This document shows, piece after piece, positions 57,987 to 64,000 of a stretch of DNA of 64,000 nt. The notes below the pieces were generated by a model. It worked only from the letters and a program-made list of their open reading frames with translations, ran no database searches and had not been told where the DNA came from. Position numbers and translations under genes: made by a program. The DNA is from Eutreptiella sp. 'Long Island Sound 2002' (lineage: Eukaryota > Euglenozoa > Euglenophyceae > Eutreptiales > Eutreptiaceae). Position 1 is the stretch's first letter, and each line of letters starts with the position of its first letter. Where the stretch lies: positions 40,378,090 to 40,442,089 of the forward strand of contig OZ038382.1 in NCBI GenBank assembly GCA_964036045.1, in the 5' to 3' direction.

Positions 57987-59219
57987 ATGCCACGCCGACG
58001 GGGGGATGGGCCGGGGCACGCCAGGGCCCGCCGCAGAGCGCAGGAGGCGGCCGTCCGGGGCCTGGTGGCGGACGCGGTGGCGGAGGCAAAAGGAGCGCAC
58101 GCTGCCGCACGGTGCGACCTGGAGGGCAGTGCGAGGGCCTTCCTCAACGAGACCGCCCTCCCAACCGTCCGCGCCCTGAACGGAGCGGGAGCCCCTACGT
58201 TGCTCCCGGCAATGCACCGGATCGTGAACGCTGTCCGGCCGGGGCTCATCAGCCCGGAAGCGGCCCTCTACGGGCACTGGATGGAGTGGCGCGAGTCCAA
58301 TCGGTCGGGCCGGCCCCTGTCCATGGGGGACGCCCTCCGGCTGACGGGAGCGGGGTCTGCCATGTCCCTCCGCAGTAGCGCCCCAGCCCTGCTGCACGCC
58401 CTCAGGACGCGCTACCCCGGGGACGCGGCCCCGTACCTGAACCAGGCGCGGGCCACGTACCCGGGGGGAGTGTCCGAGCTGGATGCGGCGCTCCACCTTC
58501 TACACCCGCCGGACGAGGACCTGGAGGTGGGCGAAATCACGGTATTCGTGGAAGGCGCGGACGAGGCGCCCACCCGCCCCCGGCCGACCAACCCGGTGTA
58601 TGACGGCACCGGGCCTACCCCCCCGTACGCCGTCGTCTACGAGGCGTTCCCCAGGGAGCCCACTTGGTGCCCCGCCCTCCCACCGGTGACGCACGCGCCC
58701 CGCGGCTGGGCTAACCCAGACCTGTCCCCCCCCCTCTCCAGGACCAGGGGTGCCCACCACAGGGGGCAGGTCCTCTGGCAAGAGTGCCCTGGCACCCCCC
58801 TCCTCCTCCTCGTCGTCGCGTCCCGCGGGGGCTCGGGGCGGATCCTGGGGATCACCCCCACCCACCTCTATGGGGCCACACCTGTACCCCGCCCCCCCCT
58901 CCCGGCGCCCGCGGCGCGGGACGGAGTACACACCTTCCTGCGCACACAGGAGGTCACCGCCGTTACGGGGGTCCACCTGGTGCGGCTGCCCCCGGCACCG
59001 CTCGACGACCCCCGGGGGCCCAGGGCCCTGAGCCCCGTCCCAGACTGGGAGCTGTGGCGCGACGCGTGGGCCGCGTGGCTCCCCCGCCTCCCCTCCCAAT
59101 GCCGGTGGATGGCCGCGGACCCCCGGCCGTGCGGGGCTGACGCCACAGCCGGCCCCCCACCCCCTCCCCCCCCTCCCCCCGCAGAGCACCACACGGCACT
59201 GCCCACGGCACGGCACTGA
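57987..59219 (+). CDS. GC-rich ORF 2, unrecognised 410-residue protein
   Basis: Begins with ATG (MPRRRGDGPGHARARRRAQE) and ends at TGA 59217-59219. The N-terminus is strongly basic and then Ala-rich and probably helical (EAAVRGLVADAVAEAKGAHA). The middle (residues about 60-200) has ordinary globular composition with LLPAMHRIVNAVRPGLISPE and a LDAALHLLHPPDEDLEVGEI segment. A hydrophobic stretch (TPLLLLVVASRGG, about residue 270) is too short for a membrane span. The C-terminus ends in a run of nine prolines and AEHHTALPTARH; that proline run is encoded by a pyrimidine tract that may instead serve the next ORF. It shares its frame with ORF 1 and overlaps the ATG of ORF 3 by one base. Family unknown. 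Confidence 0.55.
   Translation: MPRRRGDGPGHARARRRAQEAAVRGLVADAVAEAKGAHAAARCDLEGSARAFLNETALPTVRALNGAGAPTLLPAMHRIVNAVRPGLISPEAALYGHWMEWRESNRSGRPLSMGDALRLTGAGSAMSLRSSAPALLHALRTRYPGDAAPYLNQARATYPGGVSELDAALHLLHPPDEDLEVGEITVFVEGADEAPTRPRPTNPVYDGTGPTPPYAVVYEAFPREPTWCPALPPVTHAPRGWANPDLSPPLSRTRGAHHRGQVLWQECPGTPLLLLVVASRGGSGRILGITPTHLYGATPVPRPPLPAPAARDGVHTFLRTQEVTAVTGVHLVRLPPAPLDDPRGPRALSPVPDWELWRDAWAAWLPRLPSQCRWMAADPRPCGADATAGPPPPPPPPPAEHHTALPTARH
59153..59184 (+). promoter_or_regulatory. Pyrimidine tract and AG acceptor-like site before ORF 3
   Basis: A long C/T tract ends in CCCCCCGCAG, AG at 59183-59184, followed by AGCACC. The site before ORF 2 has the same layout (pyrimidine tract, GCAG, then AGC...AGCACC). 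The distance to the ATG of ORF 3 at 59219 is 34 nt. Similar spacing at two ORFs hints at a shared processing signal. Confidence 0.35.
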
Positions 59220-60145
59220 TGCACCAGGAGGTAGTGGGAAGGGCGCGCCTGCCACCACGCATGCCTACCAGAGTGACAGTAATGGCAGACTCCGATGGGT
59301 CCCTCGGGCGGGACGACCGCCACCACCGCCGGTCCCGCTCCCGCTCCCCCGTCTCCTCCCCAGAGTGGACGGGGGAGACCCTCGCGGAGCGCGAGGAGCG
59401 GAGGCTGGCGGAGGCGGCGGTGGTCGGACCGCCGCCGCCGGCCCGGGAACCTGGGCCAGCCGAGACGGCCGCCCCCGCCGCCCAGGCGGCCAGCCCCGCC
59501 GCCCCGCCCCGCCCTGACGCGCAGGAGGCGGAGACCGCGGCGAGCCACGCCGCGGCCCCGGCCGCGGCCCCCGGCACACCGCCGGCAAGGGGGGCAGCCC
59601 CGGCGCAGGAGCCGGACGCGTCGCCGAGGGCTGCCGCGGCCGCGCAGGAGAGCAAGCAGGGCGCAAGAGGGGTTGCGACGGACCCTGCACGGGCCGTGGG
59701 CGCCTCGCCGACGGCCGCCGCGGCAGCAGCGAAGACCGAGAAGGATGTGCGAGAGTCTGCGACCGCGGCCACGGGCGCCTCGTCGGCGGCCGCCGCGGCA
59801 GCGAAGGAGAGTGCGGAGGGCGCGAGAGGGGCTGCGGCCCCCGGCACGCCGCGCAAGCGGGGGAAGAACCCCGCACGGGCCGCGGACGCCTCGCCGGCGG
59901 CCGCCGCAGCAGCAGCAGTGGGCAGGGAGAGCGCGAAGTACCGCGCCCACGCCAACCCCGCCCACACCCACACCAGCCCCCCCAAGCCGTACCCCCCCAA
60001 GCCCTTCCCCCCGGGGCGGGAGCGGCACGTCCGCCCCCCGGCGCGCGAGCGCTCGCCGCCCGCAACTGCAAAGGCAGCGGGACGCCCGGCGAGTGGTCCA
60101 GGAAGGGCGCAGCGGCGAGGGGGAAGGGAGCGGCGGACGGCGTGA
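59219..60145 (+). CDS. GC-rich ORF 3, low-complexity Ala-rich protein with an RS-like start
   Basis: ATG at 59219 overlaps the ORF 2 stop (TGATG); a second ATG at 59282 could also be the start. Residues near 35-50 read HHRRSRSRSPVSS, similar to RS-type phosphorylation regions. The body is made of degenerate repeats with an Ala run, each about 30 residues (ASPTAAAAAAK, ASSAAAAAAK, ASPAAAAAAA), followed by a Pro/Lys/Arg-rich tail. Ends at TGA 60143-60145. Other frames on both strands are open here because the DNA is extremely GC-rich, so the call is uncertain. It is preferred because it starts with ATG next to the ORF 2 stop and has in-frame repeats. Function unknown; a nucleic-acid-binding or structural disordered protein is possible. 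Confidence 0.4.
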   Translation: MHQEVVGRARLPPRMPTRVTVMADSDGSLGRDDRHHRRSRSRSPVSSPEWTGETLAEREERRLAEAAVVGPPPPAREPGPAETAAPAAQAASPAAPPRPDAQEAETAASHAAAPAAAPGTPPARGAAPAQEPDASPRAAAAAQESKQGARGVATDPARAVGASPTAAAAAAKTEKDVRESATAATGASSAAAAAAKESAEGARGAAAPGTPRKRGKNPARAADASPAAAAAAAVGRESAKYRAHANPAHTHTSPPKPYPPKPFPPGRERHVRPPARERSPPATAKAAGRPASGPGRAQRRGGRERRTA

Positions 60146-61288
60146 CAGGCAGGGGGCAGGGGAGGAGTCGGGGCACGGGAAGGGCGCGCGGGAGCGCGGG
60201 CAGGGGGCCCAGGTGCAGGGGACGGAGAGAGGGGTGGTGGGAGAGCGAGCGGGCCGGGGCGTGGTGGACGAGAGGCGGGACCCGCGACTCGGGCAGGGGG
60301 CCGGGGAGGGGCCAGGGCACGGGAAGGGTGTTCAGGGGCGCGGGCAGGGTACCCAGGCGCAGGGGGCTGGACAAGGGGGGATGGGAGAGCGAGCGGGCCG
60401 GGGTGTGGGGACGAGAGGCGGGACCCGCGACATGGGCACGGGACCGGAAAGGGGCCCAAGGGCAAGGGCAAGGCCAAGGGCAAGGGCCCCAAGGGACAGG
60501 AGGGACGGGGCACGGGAGCCCAGGGGGGAGGGCGGGGCGAGGGGAGGGGGGCAGAGGGCGGGGCACCCCCGCAGCCGGAAGTGCAGCCGGTGAGGTGCAT
60601 CCCCCCCGGCATCCAACAGATGCCGGCACACCACACCTACCACCACCACCACCACCACCACCACCACCTCTACAACATCGACCCTGACGCCGGCGAGCTC
60701 ATCCCCCCCCAACCCCCACGACACCAGCACCAGCAAGCCCCCCCCGCGCCGAGGGCGGAGCCGGCGCGGGTGGCCTCGGCGGAGGGGGGACGGGGCGTGG
60801 CACCGGCGCCGCAGGTGCAGGAGCAGCGAGGGGGGCCGGCACAGGGGGCGGAGGAGAGCCGGCCGTGGAACGTGGACTGGGGCGCAGTCCCGGACCCGCT
60901 GGGGGGGGAGACCCTCCCCCTGGTGGGGGAAGTGTACGGGTGGTTGTGCTGGGCCAACCAGGGGACCTCCAGGAGGTCGCGGAACCGGCCCTTCGATGCC
61001 GTGCTCCTCCGGAGGGACGGAGGACACCGAGAGGCACCCCCGGGGGGGTGGGCGGCACCAGAGGACCACGAGAGGGTCCTCAGGTCAGTGATCCGGGCGG
61101 CGTGGCCCGACAGGGAGCCGACGTGGCCGGCCTTCCTGGAGGGGGGAGCGGTGCTCCGCATCACGGATGCGGACGCCAACAACTGGCTCCCCCGGGCTTT
61201 GCGTAGCGCCCTCGCCCACTGGCGCTACCGCCGGCACAACCCGCCGCCGCCGCAGCCCCAACCCCCACACAAGCGGCGGCGCAAGTGA
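60146..61288 (+). CDS. GC-rich ORF 4, Gly/Arg-rich start, poly-His run, C-terminal basic signal
   Basis: The frame continues that of ORF 3 after one TGA and is open for 380 codons. The first 150 codons have no ATG and are Gly/Arg/Lys repeats that include the 144-bp duplication. The first ATG is at 60620 (MPAHHTYHH), giving 222 residues, and I consider that the likely start if ORF 4 is separate. A run of nine His is encoded by (CAC)n at about 60641-60667. The C-terminal half (PWNVDWGAVPDPLGGE ... EVYGWLCWANQG ... DADANNWLPRALRSALAHW) has globular composition. The end HKRRRK is a classical-type nuclear localisation signal. Family unknown. A nuclear role is an inference from the basic end only. 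Confidence 0.42.
   Translation, partial: QAGGRGGVGAREGRAGARAGGPGAGDGERGGGRASGPGRGGREAGPATRAGGRGGARAREGCSGARAGYPGAGGWTRGDGRASGPGCGDERRDPRHGHGTGKGPKGKGKAKGKGPKGQEGRGTGAQGGGRGEGRGAEGGAPPQPEVQPVRCIPPGIQQMPAHHTYHHHHHHHHHLYNIDPDAGELIPPQPPRHQHQQAPPAPRAEPARVASAEGGRGVAPAPQVQEQRGGPAQGAEESRPWNVDWGAVPDPLGGETLPLVGEVYGWLCWANQGTSRRSRNRPFDAVLLRRDGGHREAPPGGWAAPEDHERVLRSVIRAAWPDREPTWPAFLEGGAVLRITDADANNWLPRALRSALAHWRYRRHNPPPPQPQPPHKRRRK
60171..60458 (+). repeat. 144-bp tandem duplication in ORF 4
   Basis: GGGCACGGGAAGGG at 60171 recurs at 60315, and GAGAGGCGGGACCCGCGAC at 60270 recurs at 60414, both 144 bp apart, with other differences between the copies. Since 144 is a multiple of 3, the duplication keeps the frame (48 codons). 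Confidence 0.85.
60638..60668 (+). repeat. (CAC)n microsatellite coding for poly-His
   Basis: About ten CAC/ACC units in a row within ORF 4. In the ORF 4 frame they encode histidine. Simple-repeat expansion is a sufficient explanation. Confidence 0.85.
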
Positions 61289-61424
61289 CGGCCCAGACGG
61301 CGGGCACGGGAGGGGGGGATGGGCCCCCTGACCCACGCCCCCCCCACGGTACGGCACGATGTGCGGGGACGCGCCGCCACCCGCGGGAGGGAGTGCGGGG
61401 GCACCAAGCGCGGGGAGGAACCGG
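61289..61424 (+). other. GC-rich spacer behind ORF 4
   Basis: No ORF with recognisable content, no tRNA, no terminator signal seen. Confidence 0.4.
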
Positions 61425-63215
61425 CTGCCCCGCAACCTGCTAACCACTGACCGCTAACCATCAGCCACCCCCGGCCGGCCGGCGCCGCGCGGCAACGGCC
61501 GGGGAGGTGAGGGCCCCGGCGAGGGCCTGCGCGGGCATCCAGCTCTCGATAGGGGGGGCGGATGACGGGCGCGACCCCTTGGCCGATGGCTGGCCCCCGG
61601 GACCAGGGCCGCCATGCGGCCCCCGCCCCCCCCCAACGCGCACGACGGAGCAGGAAGGAGGCCGCGCCCCACATGACCCTCCCGTAACCACGGCCCGCTC
61701 CGAGGTGACGGAGGGAGGGTGTCAAGTCAGATGAGGCCCCCAGGGGGGCGGTCCACGGGCCGCCCCTCACCCCCCCCACCACGGGGCGGCACTTCAGCCC
61801 CGACCGCAAGCGCGCGCCGGAAGGGAGAGCACCGGCGACGCGGAGAGAGCCAGGAAGGAGTACCACAGGCCGCCGCCTGGAACGAGAGCAGGAAGGCCGC
61901 GGCGCGACACCCCCCCCCCCCCCCCCGCCCCCCCGCCGGCCCGCCGGCCGCAGGGGCCCCGGCCCCCACCCCCCGAGGCTGAAGGGACGGACCCCCCCGC
62001 CCGAGAGGGGAGCCGGAGTGTGACCCGCCCCGACGCCCCAGCCGCCGGCTCCAATGGGGGCCGCGAAGAGCAAGTGGGCCCGCGCCTGCGCACCGGGACG
62101 CCGCGCAGATCGTGCCCAGAGAAGCCGGGTGGGCGCGAACCGGAATGGTATGGGTGGCCACGCCCCCCATGGACAGCACGACGCCAAGGGACGCCCGCTT
62201 TTTTGCCTACCCAGGGAAAGCGGCCCCGCAACCCGATAACCACTGACCGCTGACCCTCACGGCCACCCCCGGCCGGCCAGCGCCGCGCGGCAACGGCCGG
62301 GAGATGAGGGGCCCCAGGGAGGGACCGCGTGAGGATCCGGCACTCGGTAGAGGGGGGCGGGGGAAGGGCGCGACCCCCCTGGCCGATGGCTGGCCCCCGG
62401 GGCTGGGACCGCCAAGCCGCCCTCCCCCCCCCCCCCTTTTTGGCCGACAGGGGGCGTCGCCGGGGAACCGAAGGACCCCCCCCACTCCCCCCCCCCCCCC
62501 CCCTCCCACACAGGCCCGAGAGCGAGCGGGGTGACCCCCCCCCCCGCACCCACCCCAGCTGGGGAGCCACAGGCGCGGCCCTCCGCCCCCCCAGGGCCGG
62601 GGGGGCGCCCCCACCCACAGGAGGAACGGCGACACGGTAAGGGCAGCGGCGGCTGGACCTGCCCCCACGAACCCACACCGGCGTGCCGGAGCAACGCGCA
62701 CAACCGAACGCGAAGGAGGCCGCGCCCCACATAACCCTCCCGTGACCACAGCCCACTCCGAGGGGAAAGAGGGGGGGTTTGCAGGTCAGCCGGGGCCCCC
62801 AGGGGAACGGTCCACGGGCCGCCCCTCACCCCCCCCCGCCCCGGGGCGGCACGTCAGCCCCGACCGCACGCGCGCGCCGGAGGGGAGGGCCAGAAAGGGG
62901 TACCACAGGCCGCCGCCCGGAACGAGAGCGGGGAGGCCGCGGCGCGACACCCCCCCCGTGGCAAGGGGAATGGACCCCCCCCACCCGAGAGGGGGGCCGG
63001 AGTGTGACCCGCCCCCCCGCTCCGGCCGCCGGCCCACAAGGGGGCCGCGAAGAACAAACGGGCCCACGCCTGCGCACCGGGACGCCGCACAGATCGTACC
63101 CGGAGAGGCTGGGTGAACACGAACCGGAGTGGTATGGGGGGCCACGCCCCCCATGGACAGCGCAACGCCAGTGACGCCCGCTTTGTTGCCTGCCCAGGGA
63201 AGGCAGAGGGACGGA
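61425..63215 (+). repeat. Two-copy direct repeat, units of about 795 and 995 bp
   Basis: Blocks recur in the same order: CCGCGCGGCAACGGCCGGG (61485 and 62283), TTGGCCGATGGCTGGCCCCC beside 61579 and a near match at 62379, ACGGGCCGCCCCTCACCCCC (61755 and 62814), and the GTGTGACCCGCCC ... GCGCACCGGGACGCCGC ... CACGCCCCCCATGGACAG series (62018-62176 and 63002-63160). The spacing varies from 797 to 1,058 bp because of insertions such as the C-rich stretch near 62425-62660. Unit 1 is about 61425-62219 and unit 2 about 62220-63215. Long C or G runs are frequent. No credible coding sequence conserved between units was found. Confidence 0.8.
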
Positions 63216-64000
63216 AAGAGGCAGAGCGACCCCCCGCCCTGCAGTCAGTCGGCGACCCGGTGGTGCTACTGCCCGCCTCTTACCCCAGTGCACGTCAGTC
63301 GGCGATCCAACGCACCCCACCCAGCCCCCTCCCCAGTCCCGACCCCGGGCGCGTGGACTGCGCGAGGACGGCGCACAGCCGACGTAAGAGACTCCCGCGG
63401 ACGAGGGCACCCCCCCGGGGACGCCCAGCCGCCGCCCCCGCAACCCCAAGCCAAGTAGGGGGGAACCGGGACCGGACCGCCCCCCCCCAAGCACGCCAGA
63501 CGGAGCACGGGACCGGGGCAGGACACGCGGAGGGGCACGGACCACATGGAACGGCCCTACCAGCGCCCAGTGCCGGGACCACGCGAGATGCGCGCGCCAC
63601 ACCACCCAGCGGGGAGCGGACACCGCGAGAGCGCGAGCGCACACACACGAAAAGGACACGCGGGGACCACCAGAAGGGCAACCGGACCGAGCGCGCGGAA
63701 CGCACAGACCACCTGGAATGGCGTACCAGCGAGCGAGGGTAAGGGACACCCGGACGGGACGGCCCGCCACACGCAACGCGGGATACGCGGGGCGGGAAGG
63801 GGGAAGAAGGGGAAACACAACACCAGGTACCGGCCCGAACCCCCCCGAACCGGCCGCGAGCGCCGCGCACACACAGACGGGACACTGCACCCGCCAAGGC
63901 AGTAGTGGCGCACAGCGCCACGCCCCAACCCCTAGGCTAGGCAGCCACCGCGCCAGCCCAAGGGGGTCCCACTGGCGACAAGCCAGTAGCACGGGCCCGG
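63216..64000 (+). other. GC-rich DNA with no supportable gene
   Basis: Open frames exist on both strands (for example - strand across 62826-63992) but they lack domains, have skewed composition (Arg/Pro/Ala or Val/Arg/Gly), and overlap the direct repeat. Such frames are expected by chance at this GC content. I see no RNA gene here. Confidence 0.45.

Noticed and set aside
59295-60593. 432-codon + strand frame overlapping ORF 3
   Set aside because: Arg/Pro-rich shadow of the Ala-rich repeats; starts inside ORF 3 and has no independent start context.
58868-60636. Long - strand frames opposite ORFs 2-4 (386, 454 and 557 codons)
   Set aside because: Very GC-rich DNA leaves most frames open; these are Pro/Arg/Gly-skewed, overlap one another and mirror the repeats of the + strand frames.
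62826-63992. 388-codon - strand frame at the right end
   Set aside because: No domain, Val/Arg/Gly/Ser skew typical of antisense GC-rich DNA, and partly inside the noncoding direct repeat.

Overview
The window is eukaryotic nuclear DNA made almost entirely of repeats and mobile elements. There is no rRNA, no CRISPR array, no bacterial operon and no convincing host housekeeping gene. A dinoflagellate-like protist genome is my best guess. The reasons are the resemblance (from memory, unchecked) of the gag and pol of the second retroelement to chromodomain Ty3-like elements of dinoflagellates, the long tandem DNA, and the GC-rich tightly packed ORFs with acceptor-like AGs between them. The primer-binding site of the second element matches the AGCAGAG type of initiator tRNA-Met, which argues against a land plant. 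No dinoflagellate spliced leader was seen, so the taxon stays an inference. Layout: (1) 1-5635 is the 3' part of a Ty3/gypsy chromovirus on the + strand, called element 1 here: end of gag, an in-frame UAG with a hairpin behind it, protease, an NPPF methyltransferase-like module, a frame change, then RT, RNase H, integrase and chromodomain. Its noncoding tail and a possible 3' LTR run to about 7.8 kb. (2) 7824-8554 and 19670-56226 are two parts of one tandem satellite array with a 421-bp monomer, about 88.6 copies in all, with nested multi-monomer duplications. (3) 8555-19669 is a complete second chromovirus, element 2, on the - strand. It sits inside the array and has 725-bp LTRs that differ at only two positions I could find, an AGCT target duplication and a tRNA-iMet primer site. 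Its pol frame runs about 1,600 codons, but its RT catalytic motif is HIDN and its gag carries a frameshift and a nonsense codon. Its 2.6-kb 3' noncoding zone holds a tRNA-like unit, two strong hairpins and a series of splice-site-like sequences on the opposite strand. (4) At 56226/56227 the satellite ends abruptly against a very GC-rich locus with four ORFs on the + strand that I do not recognise (56227-61288), followed by a two-copy direct repeat (61.4-63.2 kb) and GC-rich DNA with no supportable gene. How the parts work together: both retroelements have the same module order, with an NPPF module between protease and RT and a chromodomain at the end. In both, gag and pol lie in one frame separated by stop codons followed by GGG. 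The chromodomain gives a plausible reason why element 2 lies in satellite DNA. The GC-rich ORF cluster is the least explained part of the window: its first ORF is cut by the satellite junction, ORFs 1-2 and 3-4 are same-frame pairs split by single stops, and ORFs 2 and 3 are each preceded by a pyrimidine tract ending in GCAG.
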